DNA of 64,000 nucleotides from Sorex araneus (GCF_027595985.1 NC_073311.1:52553292-52617291), one strand, 5' to 3'; counted from the first letter of the stretch, positions 30,590 to 42,489 are shown. Notes: a model not told the origin generated them from the letters alone. Made by a program: numbers and translations.

Positions 30590-31638
30590 ATTTTAAAATT
30601 TTAAAAAAATAAAAATTCAAAAAGTAATTGTTTTCATATATTTTGTTACACATTTTTACACCATAAAAATGTAACTCACAAAACTCATTAATGTTTGCAT
30701 TTCATCAACTCTAGAGCATTGAATCACAGTTGGAGCATCTATAACTGTCCCTCTGTCTATTCCTTCCCACTTCGATAGGAAATCAACCTAGTCATGTTTT
30801 AGATGGCTATAGCTTGCTCCAGGGGCTAAAAATGAAGTTTTCATGGGGTTCATGAAGGTTGAATCTGGGTCTTCCAGGAAGGGCAGATGAATGACTGAAG
30901 AGAGTAAGTGTAGCTGGAAATGGAGCACCCATGGACTCAACCTCAGTGGCCGTGTGTATCTCTATTATTCTTTCACTTTCAGGTCGGATGCATTGTACTT
31001 GCATGCACTGAAACTATAAATCTCATTGCCCTCAAGTTAACGTTATACCACACTTTATTCAATCCCAATACCGTATTTTAGAAGTTGTCATAATACTGGG
31101 CTTTCTAGTCGTTTCTGTATTGGTACAGAAAAAAGAAACCAAAGAAAAAAGCCTGGCTAGGAACACACAATTTCTACAAATTTCACAATGTTACTTGTAC
31201 CAGTCTTATTGGGTAAGTCGGTGTAGAAAGACACAAGACCTCTAGGACACTTAAGTGTGCTTCAAAAAATTAATACTCATTCAGGGCAGGCTGGGCTAGT
31301 CAGACAATGCTTTGCTGAAGGAGACTGAAATCTCAAGGTTAGAAGTCACCCATCTAAATACTCGTGGAGGTGGTGCTTGTCTATGAAGGAAAATACAGTG
31401 CTTGCCAGTAAAACTGAGAGATTAGAGGTTATGAAAATGTACATCATTTAAATCCAAAAACGTATGTGCCTGGCCATGAAGGTTCCTTGAGATTCCCCAA
31501 GGGTATGCAGGATGTGGACGCCAAATTTTAGCTCCCAAACCTTAGACCCTAACTATAGGTTTCACATACATTATCTCCCAGCAGAAATAATACAAGCTCC
31601 CATTCCTAATGTAGATTTGTCGTGATTTTTTTTTAATT
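30590..31638. other. Intergenic DNA without recognised gene
   Basis: No supported gene or young repeat. It has no coding frame of family character. Confidence 0.4.
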
Positions 31639-31639
31639 A

Positions 31640-32055
31640 AATCACCGTAAGATACAGTTACAAAGCTTTCATGCTTGAGTTTCGGTCATACAATGACTGA
31701 ACACCCATCCCTCCACCAGTGCACATTCCCCACCACCAATGTACCCAGTATCCCCTCCCATCCCAACCTCCCCCTTTCTCTATGGCAGACAATCTCCCCC
31801 ATGCTCCCTCTCTATTTCTGGGCATTATGATTTGCAAATAGATACTGAGAGACCATCACAGTTGGTCCTTTATCTACTTTCAGCACACATCTCCCATCCC
31901 CAGGGATCCCTCTGACCATCACTGACTTAGTGATCCCTTCTCCATCCCAGCGGCCTTCTCCCCCAGCTCATGAGGACAGATTACCAACCATGGAGCAATC
32001 CTCCTGTTCCTGTCTCTGCTGTCCTTGGACATCAGTCTCGTATTAAGATTCATCA
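31640..32055 (-). repeat. L1 3' UTR, minus strand
   Basis: TTAAATCACCGTAAGATACA, CATACAATGACTGAACACCC, CCACCAGTGCACATTCCCCA and TTTGCAAATAGATACTGAG match the 3' UTR of the L1 at 4060. Confidence 0.8.
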
Positions 32056-32261
32056 CGATTTTTGCATGGGTGGCAATTTAATTACTGTGTCCTGCCAAGT
32101 CAGTAAAATTAGGCGCATGTGTTTACAAAGTGTGTGATTTGAAACCAGGTATGAGGCTATAATCCCTTACAATGGTGTTGTTCTAGATACAGGACCTTGA
32201 GCACCAAATCTGCTGATACTGGGGGGGAAAAAAAATCCTCTGGCACGCATTCTGGGGCTGA

Positions 32262-32819
<558 letters not shown>

Positions 32820-32920
32820 CGCCGCCGCGGGGGCGGCCCGGTGGCGCGGGCCCCGGCATCATGGCCGACTCCCCGGAGACGCGGCGGCGGCGGCGGCAAT
32901 GGCGGCGCTTGCCGCCGCGG

Positions 32921-32930
32921 TCTCGCGAGA
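32921..32930. promoter_or_regulatory. TCTCGCGAGA palindromic element
   Basis: A perfect 10-bp palindrome known as an active element in CpG-island promoters, often bidirectional. Here it lies about 100 bp downstream of the SMIM10L1 stop codon, next to two YY1-like ATGGC motifs (about 32861 and 32899). Confidence 0.55.
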
Positions 32931-33085
32931 GCGCCGGATCGCGCGCGCGCCCGTGCGCGCGCACTGCCCCGCCCCCGCCCTCGTCCCGCGCCTGCGCTCT
33001 TCGTTCCCAGTCGCCGAGAGCCGCTCTGTGACTCGCCAGAGCCCGCGCGCACACCGTCGGGGGATGGAGCGTTGTTGCAAGTGAA

Positions 33086-34685
33086 GACCCGGGGAGGAAC
33101 CTCGGACACGCGCTGTCTCTGCCGAAACCTGGACTTTGGGACCCACGGGGTGAGGCGTTCAATGGTTTGTGGGGTTTTTTTTCCCCCATGACTGACGCTC
33201 ATCGACCCGCTCAGGATCCAAGGCGGAAGGAAAGGATGGACTTGGGGGAGATTGGACGGTGAGCAAGCAGGGACCTTGCAAGGGACATAAACGAAGAGCT
33301 GCAGGCCCCGCTGGGGCACGGTGTGCACGTCCTCAGCCCCCCGAGAAAGCCCTGAGCAGCAGGACCTTGGAAGGCGGGACCGACTGTGCAGGAACTGCAT
33401 GCTTCCAACGGCAGAACGGGGCCGGGGGTTTGGGATGTGAGCAAGTGGACTGGATCTCGGAGCCAAAGAGAAGGGAATCCTGGCAAACGCATCGCGTGGC
33501 TCTTTCGTGCATCACCTGTAGATAATCATACCAGTGTCAATGCTGTTTATGATTTTCATCTTTTAAATCAAAAAAAAAAAAAAAACCAGTGCAAATGTTA
33601 GCTTTGCTCGTGTGAAAAGGACAGTTTGTTTTACCGAGTCGGGATGTTAAAAGGAGAATCAAGGTAAATTGAATGTAGTGCTACCCTTACAGAGTGGGAA
33701 AATGTAAAATTGTTAAAATTATATGACTATATTTAGGAGAAAAGAGAAAATTGAAGTCAGCAAGAAATTCCTGTAGAAGCAGCTTTAAGGTGAAATGTCT
33801 CCCCTGTACCCCGCACCTCCCAAAAAAGGGAGGAATTGAGTACCTGTGTGTTTAAATGCAGAGACCAGAGAATTTAAGTTGTTTTGAGAGTCCGGATATA
33901 AAGTTGAGGCATTTATGGACCCCGGGAGAGATAAACGTTTTCCCAGAATTGCATTGCATACCTGAACATGTGAATCATAGTAGCCAAAGTCACTCATCAT
34001 CATGTAAACACTGAATAGAGTTATAACAAAATTATTATATAACGTTGGGGGCATTGAAGAGGAGGTGTGTGTAATGGGGAAGAAGCAGTCCCCCTTTAGC
34101 TAGAACCAGTCAATCTAGAAATACAGAAAGGTCAATTACATATATATAAATAAGTTATTCAGAAGAGCGTCCCAGCCAAGAGGTTATCACCGAAAAATAA
34201 AATCCAGAACAGGTAGAAAAGGCGGGGAGCACGGTTGTGTTTTCACTAACAGTATTATTTGATGTCTTAACTGTGTACTTGATTAAAAAATTCATTTCAA
34301 TTGTAAAAGTGGTCATTGAAGCGTACTCCATTGGTTAAAGCCTTCAGGGTTAAATATCAAATTTTGAATCAGACAGTTCTCTTAAGACCTGTGTCCATTA
34401 GATATCTGAGTCCATTCATCTGCATAAACCCCTGTTTCCTATCAGATGACGGCAAAAATACCCACCTGTTCTGCTTGGCCTGAAAATTAAAAACACTGCT
34501 TGCTGGATAAACAGTGTGCCTGTTAAATATTTCATTTTCACGGGAGTAAAACTCCGACGGGGTCTCTTTAAGTGGAGGTGTTTGGGTTTTGAGCTGTGCA
34601 GGATCCTGACCTAGTGACGTGGGAAAGACAGGGCAGGAAGATTCCGGCGAGGTATTCCTGATGAAATGGACAGGATTTGCCAAAG
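33086..34685 (+). other. Unique sequence, probable SMIM10L1 3' UTR
   Basis: For about 1.6 kb no SINE or L1 is found, in contrast with the rest of the window, which suits a transcribed exon. Candidate poly(A) signals include AATAAA at 34196-34201. It has no long coding frame. An internal 16-base A run near 33571 could be an old insertion tail. Confidence 0.4.
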
Positions 34686-34699
34686 TCCAATTGGAGCGA

Positions 34700-34870
34700 T
34701 TTGCAGTGTTCAGACCAGGGTTTCTCAACCTTTTTTTCTAGCTCTGGCTCCCTTCATACTTCGTCTTCAAACTGTGCCACCTGTTTACACTATTTTCACC
34801 CCTGCCCGGTATGGAATATAAGGGGGCCCCCTAGAAGCCCTTGTGGCCCCTCTAGACCACAAAACGTGTC
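34700..34870. repeat. Candidate old DNA transposon
   Basis: CAGGGTTTCTCAACCTTTTT followed by CCCTTGTGGCCCCTCTAGAC has the look of an old hAT-type non-autonomous element (TTTCTCAACC end motif). Family not certain. Confidence 0.35.
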
Positions 34871-35074
34871 TACAAACAAGAACATGTGAGGGTGGGAAAA
34901 GCGTGTCCCCCAGCATCGTGTCTGGCTTTGGGTAATTGTGATTCCCACACTTGAAGCACATCCTCTTCAGACTTATTGCTGGGTTTCTTCAGTGACTGCT
35001 TAACTGCTTGCTCAGTTTTAATGTGAGGGTCGTCATTAGTTAATCTCTCCAGTTGGACCACTGCTCGGGCAAAT

Positions 35075-35370
35075 TTAGATTTTATTTTTATTTATTGAGA
35101 TAAAAGTGTACGAGCCTTAACCTTAACAGTTTGTATGTTAAGGTTACAGTGTCAGTGACCCTCTCCCACACTTAGAGAGACCCACCTCCCCTTAGATGAT
35201 CAGTTCTGTGGGCAGTCTGCAGACTTACTTTTCCTGGACATAGTTTATTATTACCTTGCTCTCTTTTTTTACCAGATGGAAACATCTAGTGTTTCCTCCC
35301 TCTCACTTCACTGGCTTAGCATGACACAATTTCTTTCTATGTTGTAGTTCTACCTTTTCTACTTTTTTTC
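35075..35370 (-). repeat. Old L1 3' end, minus strand
   Basis: TTTATTTATTGAGATAAAAG, ACCTTAACAGTTTGTATGTT and CACTTCACTGGCTTAGCATG fit a decayed antisense L1. Confidence 0.45.
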
Positions 35371-35599
35371 TTTTTTTTTTGAAACTAAATGATTTTTTTT
35401 GCCTTTGTTTTAAAATGAAATAGCATGTCATTTTCTTCCATTAACTTTTCCCCAGATCCTCCAGACCAGATCATCATACCTTTATATATGTATGTGGTCT
35501 TTAGGCCACCCCTAAAAAGAGTTTCATCTCAAAATTCTATTTTAATATAGAGAAAAACCAAATGTTTGCAGTCATACCAAGCGTGTAACCCAGGCTTTG

Positions 35600-35600
<1 letters not shown>
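35371..35600. other. Intergenic DNA
   Basis: Nothing recognised. Confidence 0.35.

Positions 35601-35601
<1 letters not shown>

Positions 35602-35652
<51 letters not shown>
35602..35652. repeat. (GT)n microsatellite
   Basis: About 25 uninterrupted GT units. Confidence 0.97.
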
Positions 35653-35653
<1 letters not shown>

Positions 35654-35699
35654 TCCCTGCTTCTAATAACTTCATCTTTAAAGCAAGCACATGGGAAGC

Positions 35700-36425
35700 G
35701 TGAATTTCCCAGGAAAGGTGTTGTGGCACACGCAGGGCTCAAGCATTCAGATCATACCCCTGGCCAGCCCACGGCAAGGGACGAAGGACAAGGGAAATGG
35801 AGAAACAAACTAACCCCAGGCTGGTTGGTAGTCAGTTTAACTATTTCTCTCCCCTTACTGCACAATTGTAGTTGTGGTGTTGGTCGTAGTCCCAGTCATA
35901 GTTCCATCACCCTTGTCTCCTAGACCTCAAAGTCCTCCACCCCCCTTGCCCCTTACAACATAGTTCCATAGCAACTGTGAAGGGTGGGGTGCACAGAGGT
36001 GGGGTTGAACATTGTCATAACAACAAACAGAGGTAAAGCCACTCCTTCAGGGGAAGAAGCTCTAGGAGATAAACTCAGGGACAAAATCTCATCTGAGGGT
36101 TCAGCACTCTAGATTACTAGGAGATCTGCTCAAGGGCGGGATTCCATCCAGGGTATTGCTTTCTCCTTTTCTCAGCTAGTAGTCCATTCAAACAATCATA
36201 CTGCGTTTACTTCTTACAATATTTCTAGGTTTTGTATGAACACAGTAAGAGATATTAACTTAAAGTTTGGCTCTTCCTGTGGATATCTGTTATATATCAC
36301 AGGCCACTTGTGGGAGTGACTCAGTGGCCCTAAGCTCTCTGCAGGAGGAGCAAGGACAACCCCATGTTATCCAACAGGAAGCAATGAGATAATGAGTGAT
36401 CCTAATGAGGTGTTAACTACTAAAT
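35700..36425 (-). mobile_element. Third, partial copy of the LTR family
   Basis: Shares CAGGCTGGTTGGTAGTCAGT, ATCTCATCTGAGGGTTCAGC, GATCTGCTCAAGGGCGGGAT and GAACACAGTAAGAGATAT with the LTR at 37760-38972. The ends are eroded and the U5-like part is missing. Confidence 0.55.
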
Positions 36426-36639
36426 CCCACTCAGAGCAAGAGCAATGTGTATACTTGTTGGCTGTTTTTTGAACTGAAAAAGAAACATACTGAACCAAAA
36501 TATCCTAATACCATAATTTACATATAGCACTATGATTTCAAACATTGCCTTTTCTAAAACAAAATAATAGCAGTGACAGTCACTGGAAATTTGCATACAG
36601 TGTCCAGCAGACAAATACAGTTTAAAAATGTAAATCTCA

Positions 36640-36800
36640 GGGCCAGAACAATAGTACAACAGGTAGGGTTTTTGCCTTGATGCAACCAACCAGGGTTCCG
36701 TCCCTGGCATCCTATATGGTCCCCTGTGCATTGCCAGGAGTGATTCTAAGTGCAGAGCCAGGAGTAACCCCTGAGCATCGCAGGGTGTGACCCAAAAAGT
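36640..36800 (+). repeat. A-tailed SINE, diverged
   Basis: GGGCCAGAACAATAGTACAA to GGTGTGACCCAAAAAGTTCC. Confidence 0.8.
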
Positions 36801-36858
36801 TCCCCCACCCCCCCAAAAAAAAATTTCTAGCTGGGAATGTGTCCTGGGGGTTAAATCT

Positions 36859-36861
<3 letters not shown>

Positions 36862-36915
<54 letters not shown>

Positions 36916-36920
36916 CATAC

Positions 36921-36953
<33 letters not shown>

Positions 36954-36962
36954 TATATATAT
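36862..36962. repeat. (CT)n(TA)n(CA)n microsatellite cluster
   Basis: A run of CTCTCT is followed by TATATA, ACATACATATAT, then CACACACACA and TATATA. Confidence 0.92.
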
Positions 36963-36963
36963 A

Positions 36964-37149
36964 TTCTCGGTAGCTTGCCAGGCTCTCCAAAAGGGGCAGA
37001 GGAATCAAACCCGGGTCTGCCGTGTGCAAGGCGAACACCCTACCCACTGCACTATCACTCCAGCTGAGAGTATCTTGCCCGCACAGCAGAGCCTGGCAAG
37101 CTACCTATGGTATATTCAATATGCCAAAAACAGTAACAACAAGTCTCAC
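36964..37149. repeat. R-type SINE with inverted 5' part
   Basis: 36964-37064 is the 5' half of the SINE on the minus strand (its head ends at CACTCCAGC, 37064). 37066-37149 is the adjoining middle part on the plus strand (GAGAGTATCTTGCCCGCACA onward). The two segments meet head to tail around a shared GAGA, as in twin-priming inversions. The 3' tail is missing and a (TA)n run follows. Confidence 0.8.
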
Positions 37150-37755
37150 GATATATATATTATTTATATTATATATAATATGTATATAATTATATATATA
37201 TAATTAGCATCATCTTTATTTTATAGACACATCAGTGGACCCATAGCCCAGTTACCTGGATCAAGAGTACAATTTACAAAATCCTTAAGATTCTTACATT
37301 CTTTCTAGCATCAGACCAAACTCTGCTTCATCAAAATTAATTTATAGTTCTCATATTTTCAACATTGATTTTCTAGTTTTTCTTTTTTTCTACCATTGAA
37401 GAATTGAGTCAATCCCTATCAAATATTTGCTCATTATTAATAGCTTTTTAGTTTATAAAAATTACATTTTAAACCTATTGAAATTTGTAATGAGATTAGC
37501 ACAATATTACCACCTGCTAGCATCAGTATTATATCCATTTTCAGCTACTTTGATTTCAGTGATTTTTTTATAATGCCAACCCTATCTATATATACAGATA
37601 AATGTATATGTGTATGTGTTATATATGTGTATATATATGTATATATATATATGCACACACACAAACATGCCTAAAGCATTTCCATTTAAGTGGGACTCTT
37701 ATCAGCTTCCCTACATCCTTATTCCTGGTGAGTTGATTCTGTGATCTTCCCCAAC
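37150..37755. other. AT-rich DNA with (TA)n tracts
   Basis: Microsatellites at 37150-37203 and near 37585-37670 with nothing recognisable between them. Confidence 0.5.
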
Positions 37756-37759
37756 AAAG

Positions 37760-38972
37760 TGTGTAAAAACACAAAAAAAGAAAAGAGGGACCAGAGGGGC
37801 TCTATCTCTCCCGCTGCCCGAGTTCGGTAGTCTCTCACTGCTTCCCCACCCCGGGGGAGGTTGATGGTGATGATGAGGCAGGCGAAGGAAGGAACGGAGC
37901 CAAGCTGGTTGGTCTCAATCGCAGTTTATTCCAATCTCCTCTCTATACACTCCTGTCTCTCTCTCTGCTTCTTCCCCGTCCTCAGTCTCTCTCTGGATCT
38001 TCTAATATTCCCCTTTCTGCCCCGCTTGCTCTCACTTCTTTCACCTTGTGCTCTGCTTATGTGTGTGCCACTGTGCTCTCTTCTGTCTGTCTCTCTGCGT
38101 CTGTCTCTCTGCCTCTGCTTCTGTGTCTTCCCATGTGTCTTCTGTGTCTTCTTCCTCTGTCTTCTTCTGCCTCTCTGTCTCTTCTATCTCTCTGTCTTCT
38201 TCATCTGTCTCCCTCTTCTGTCTCCTTCCTCTGTCTCCCTTGTCTTCTTTCTCCCCCTCCAGTGCCCCCCAGTCTCAGTTTATATAGCAAATTACATAGG
38301 GTGGTAGCACAAAGGTGGGTTTAACATCAACAAATTAACAAAAAAGGATAAGACCATTTCTCGAGGAGATTAACAAAATCTCATCTAAGGAGATCTCATC
38401 TAAGGAGATCCACTCAAGGGTGGGGGTCCAAACAAGGGTGTATCACGTTGTGAGCTAGTAATCTACTTAAATAGTTATAGTAAATCTAATATTTCTAACA
38501 ATGTTATTCTGTATGAGCACAGTAAGAGATATAAAGTTTGGTTTTTCCTGAGGACATCTCCAGACCACAGTCCTCAAGCCAGGTTAATCTTCCAAACCCC
38601 AGCAGGATTCTAATCTCATAATTACTTTTGGATCATGACAGCATTGTCCATGATTATGCCCTCAACTTATAGTTGAGTATTGTGGCGCTTTGGCCTGGCC
38701 CATTTAGATGCCAGGGTAGCACATAACTCACCGCTTGCCCTGGATCCGTTCTGTCCCTCGTCGGGACCCTGCTTTTGGGGTGTTAGGAACTAAGGGCAAC
38801 TGGGTTGAGAAAGCAGATGTCCAGGAGTAAATATTATTGGAGTCAATCAACTCCCAAGTTGCAAACATAATTATTAACTCTCTTCCTGTGTCCATACAGA
38901 AAGGACATTGCTCTAAGGTAAACAAAGTTCCCTGCGGCAAGGCTAAAAGGACAAACCCCATGTTCTCCTACA
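37760..38972 (-). mobile_element. Solo LTR of an endogenous retrovirus, 1.2 kb
   Basis: Bracketed by a perfect 5-bp duplication CAAAG (37755-37759 and 38973-38977). On the minus strand it starts TGTAGGAGAACATGGG and ends GTTTTTACACA, so the termini are TG...CA. A polyadenylation signal (AATAAA on the minus strand, about 37925) lies before a CT-rich section. The family recurs at 14773-15719 and 35700-36425. A small tandem duplication (TCTCATCTAAGGAGA twice) is present near 38380-38410. No viral coding region is present. Confidence 0.82.
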
Positions 38973-38977
38973 CAAAG

Positions 38978-39374
38978 GACACAAATGTTCATATATAGTC
39001 TTTGCATGTGCACACGCCACGTAAACCGTCACAGTGATTTTCGTCCTTCTAAACATAAGTGGTGCTGTGCACTTCAGGATAATTGTTCAGTTTCTTTTTA
39101 TAAGTGCAGTCCGTTGTTTTTTATATCTTTGTTTACACAGATAGTGATAGACTTTCTTGAATTCCTAGAGCTAATTCGAGATTTTGTTTTAAATTTTTTA
39201 TCTGTTGGGACTGGGGAGCTCTGTCAAGAGAGAAGCACCTGCCTGGTGTCTGTGGGGCCCAGGCTCAACCCCCCGTAATGCATGACCCCAGCGTGGGTGG
39301 GGAGGCCCAGAAAAGAGACTATTTTTTTTAATTATGTCCGCTGTATACTTTCTGCTTCCAACATTTTTATTCTA
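38978..39374. other. Intergenic DNA
   Basis: Mostly unassigned. The part 39200-39300 (TGGGACTGGGGAGCTCTGTC) looks like a degenerate sense SINE. Confidence 0.35.
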
Positions 39375-39527
39375 TTTGGGGGAGGTGGGGCCACCCCTGG
39401 CTCTGCTCAGGACTTGCTCAGGGATCACTCCCGGCAGGGCTCTGGCAACCCTTTGAGGTGCTGGGAGCCAAACTGGGCCAGCCACATGCAAGGCAAACAC
39501 CCTGCCTATCGTACTCTCTCCAGCCCC
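39375..39527 (-). repeat. SINE, minus strand, diverged
   Basis: TGGGGCCACCCCTGGCTCTG to CTATCGTACTCTCTCCAGCC. Confidence 0.75.
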
Positions 39528-39881
39528 ATATTCATTTTTTTAACCTATTTTAACTTAATACTCTATACAAGTAGTCCACCTGCTCTTGCTTGGAAGAAAA
39601 TTTCACCTCTAAATAATCTTGTCTTCTCTCTGATGAATGTAGAAAATATTTTCCAGGACTCATAAAATGACTACATGTCATATACTACGTTTTACCTTCT
39701 TAAGAAGTCCGAAATATTTTCTGGTTACCAGCTAGTTAGAATAACCGTAATACTTCCAATAGTTAAAATGTAGGTAGACTTGTCAGTTCATAGACCTTCT
39801 CGAGAAAGCCTGTGATCTTGATAATCTCTAAAAGAATGCAGTTAGGGGGAAAAAAAAAAGAGAGAAGTTAAAAATGGGTCT

Positions 39882-40880
39882 TCACTGTCTCGTTAACTTA
39901 ATTCTCCTGAGAGAGAGAAAATTCTGCCAAAGGGCTGTGAAGAAAAGGTTTCGCCCTGTTTTCCTTCTCAGGCTGCATTCAAGATGCCCCAGGAGCCACA
40001 AGGCAGTCTGTCGCAGTTTGCTGTGGCTCCTAATCAGGATCAGTGAGTGGCCGGCAGGAAACAGATTCATTGTCACGGAGAAAGCCAGCTGGGCTTGATA
40101 TTTGAATGGCATGAAGAAAGCCCAGCCAACTAATATGGTGGTGGCCAAGTGAACCAGGAACAGGGCGAGGAAGGACATCACCATCTGCATGGCCCTTCTG
40201 TGGGCCTCAGTGCTGGCGTCGGAGCAGCTGGCGCTCATCTGCAGGTTCCTGGTGTGTCTCTTCAAGGAGACAAACAGAAGCACCAGGGAGCCCAGCGAGA
40301 GGAGCAGGGGGATCAGGTAGATCAAGTTATACGCCACCAAGCTGTTAACGTACAGAGTTATCGTCAAACCCGAGGGCCAGCTTGAGTTTCCTTGATGTGT
40401 CCTGTGCCAGTTAGTCCAGAAATCAATAAACGTATCTACCAACGCAAAGTTGACAGACAGTAAGAGTGAAGAGCCGAGGAGAAGCACAGCTAACACTCGG
40501 CTGATTCTCTGCCTCAGCCAGTGGAAGGAGGGGTGGGAGAGATTGGCTATTCTTAAAAAGTAGAAAACACTCAGACAGGTTGCAATCCAGATAGAAAAGT
40601 GATTGTTCAGGGCCCAAGAAGTACTAATGAATGCTGTTATTTTGTTACTGGTGTATAGATGTGGCCATAACACCAGTGCAATTGATTCAAATAGCATTAC
40701 CCAAAGAAGACTGATTCTGGAGAGGGCCAGGCTGCTGAGGAGATGGTCTACGGACGAGAGCTTCCGGCCCTTCCCCCAGTCAATGCAGTTCACCAGTACG
40801 ATGAACCCATTCCCCACCTTTCCGACTAGGAACTCTCCCATTGTCACTATCAGAAAAACATTTTCCATTCCTGACGGCAT
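39882..40880 (-). CDS. Intact bitter taste receptor with altered TM7 motif
   Basis: A single exon encodes a TAS2R of 332 residues from the ATG at 40880. That start places G-E-F at 15-17 as in its relatives; a further in-frame ATG at 40901 would add seven residues. Landmarks are G-N-G-F-I-V-L-V-N-C-I-D-W in TM1, S-S-V-D-H-L-L (42-48), A-L-S-R-I-S-L-L-W in TM2, F-Y-F-L-R-I-A-N-L-S at the end of TM3, the sequon N-S-S in extracellular loop 2 (165-167), L-K-R-H-T-R-N-L-Q-M, and T-E-A-H-R-R-A-M before TM6. TM7 reads H-S-L-I-L-I-R-S-H-S-K-L-R-Q, where relatives have L-G-N-S-K-L, so the conserved Gly-Asn is Ser-His (residues 285-286). The C-terminus is about 20 residues longer than usual. It looks nearest to the TAS2R42/67-type receptors. 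Codon third positions are richer in G and C than in the neighbouring genes. Confidence 0.9.
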   Translation of the reverse strand: MPSGMENVFLIVTMGEFLVGKVGNGFIVLVNCIDWGKGRKLSSVDHLLSSLALSRISLLWVMLFESIALVLWPHLYTSNKITAFISTSWALNNHFSIWIATCLSVFYFLRIANLSHPSFHWLRQRISRVLAVLLLGSSLLLSVNFALVDTFIDFWTNWHRTHQGNSSWPSGLTITLYVNSLVAYNLIYLIPLLLSLGSLVLLFVSLKRHTRNLQMSASCSDASTEAHRRAMQMVMSFLALFLVHLATTILVGWAFFMPFKYQAQLAFSVTMNLFPAGHSLILIRSHSKLRQTALWLLGHLECSLRRKTGRNLFFTALWQNFLSLRRIKLTRQ

Positions 40881-40979
40881 TTCTGTAGAAAGAATCCACA
40901 AAGCTAGTTTCCTTAACGTGTTTGCTGGGGAAATGGAAAAAACTTCAGTTGGATGTTTCTTACTTCCACATTAAAAACA

Positions 40980-41320
40980 CTCAGCGACTCCCAGACACCA
41001 CCTCGCTTATCTTCACAAGAGAACTTTCTCCTTCTCAAATTGTTTCCAACTGTAGGCCTGAAAAAATGTGCAGAGACCAAGTCCCAAAGACCTTCATGAA
41101 AAACTTTGCGGTTGCTTTCGCTCAGCTACTGATTTCCAAATCACGGTGACTGTGCCCACTCACGGCTGACTCTGGCAGGGATCTTCCACCTGGCAGGGGA
41201 TCTGCCGGGCATGCAAATATGCAAATGAGAAGTCGATTTCTTTCCACTGGTTTGTCCTTTGCTGTCCAGTAGAAACGCAATACGGCTTGGGTTCAGGTAT
41301 CTTTGTTTTATTTCGTAAGG
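40980..41320. other. 5' flank of TAS2R with paired octamers
   Basis: Unique upstream sequence of the receptor ending at 39882. No repeat. See the octamer pair at 41211-41226. Confidence 0.45.
41211..41226 (-). promoter_or_regulatory. Two tandem octamers upstream of TAS2R (39882 gene)
   Basis: ATGCAAATATGCAAAT: two perfect octamers back to back, about 331-346 bp upstream of the ATG at 40880. This is the only receptor in the window with a doubled site. The context GGGCATGCAAATATG matches the other genes. Confidence 0.6.
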
Positions 41321-42000
41321 GGGCAGGGGAGCTGCACCCCGCTCAGTGCTCAGGGGTCATGGAGGGTTCTCTGGGGACTGCTCAGTGTTGGGGATAAAAC
41401 CAGGCTTCCTGCTTGCAGAACACTCGCTCCAACCTCTTGAGCTTTCTCTCCTGCCCTTTAAGTTTCTTAAGTTTCATCAGTGACCTCCATACTGTAGGCA
41501 TTATCCATTATTTCTATTTAACGGATTTTCTTTAGATGAAATAAGTGTGAGAAAGGAAAACCATATAAAATTGCTCACGGAATAGTAGAGAAACCAACAT
41601 TAAATAAAGTCTTACTTCTGAATGAGGCAAAAGTTTGACCAAAGTCCAGTTGCAACACCTAAGTTAGACAAGATCTGTGGCCAATAATTAATTCTAGTTT
41701 CAAGAGGATACTAACAAATGGTTTGCATCTTGAATTTTAGGGGATTTCTTGAAGAAATGGGGGGGGAATCAGAGGATTATACAAAAGAATACCAAAATCA
41801 TATCTCTGTCTCTCTCTGAGATACTACTCTGAACATATAGGTATATGTATTTATAATTTTAGGGCCACACTAGCTTTATGCTTAGGGATCACCCCTGGTA
41901 TGGTTTGGGGGGACCATCTGCGGTGCTGAGGATCTAACTGCATTGGCTGCATGCAAGGCAAGTGCTGTACCTGCTGTAATGTCTCTCTGTCCTGCTATGG
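41318..42000 (-). repeat. Two diverged antisense SINEs and unassigned DNA
   Basis: GGGGCAGGGGAGCTGCACCC to TTGAGCTTTCTCTCCTGCCC (about 41318-41455) and GGGCCACACTAGCTTTATGC to GTAATGTCTCTCTGTCCTGC (41862-41995) are old antisense SINEs. Between them nothing is recognised. Confidence 0.55.
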
Positions 42001-42489
42001 AGTTTTCAGCTTTGCTTTCAGTAAGTTACTACCTGTTGGATTCTGAGGTCAGGTTTTCCAGGCATTCCTAGCTAATAGCATCACATTTGAACACCACTGC
42101 CAAGCAGGTTGGCAACTAAAGTCAAAACTGAGTGAATAGGAACTGCATTCTCAGAGAACAATGGGTTCCTGAAGGACCTTCGTGAGTCTGTAGCTTGTGG
42201 GTAGAAGGACTGCTGCCTGATATTTGGGGGCATGATAAAGCATACATTAAGTAGTTCTCAGGGCCATTAGGTTGTGTTCCAGACCAATTAAGTCATAATC
42301 TCCAGGGATGGCACACAGAGCTATCTAATCAGTTTTGACAAAGCAGATGCCCCATTGGTTCTCTTGACCACTTGAACTCGTCATTACACTGGAGAAGAAA
42401 CTTAACCTAAAGCACATAATAGTAAGTAGAGAAACCACAAGGGTCCGATGAGTTGAACTCCAAGCTATTAATCACATTTTGTTCAGTTT
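42001..42489. other. Intergenic DNA
   Basis: No gene or repeat recognised. Confidence 0.35.

Noticed and set aside
35602-35652. Tandem repeats as a CRISPR array or regulatory repeat
   Set aside because: It is a simple GT microsatellite. The window is mammalian and no spacer-repeat pattern exists.
37861-38307. A 148-codon Leu/Ser/Cys-rich plus-strand frame
   Set aside because: It translates a CT-rich tract in the LTR and has no protein-family character.
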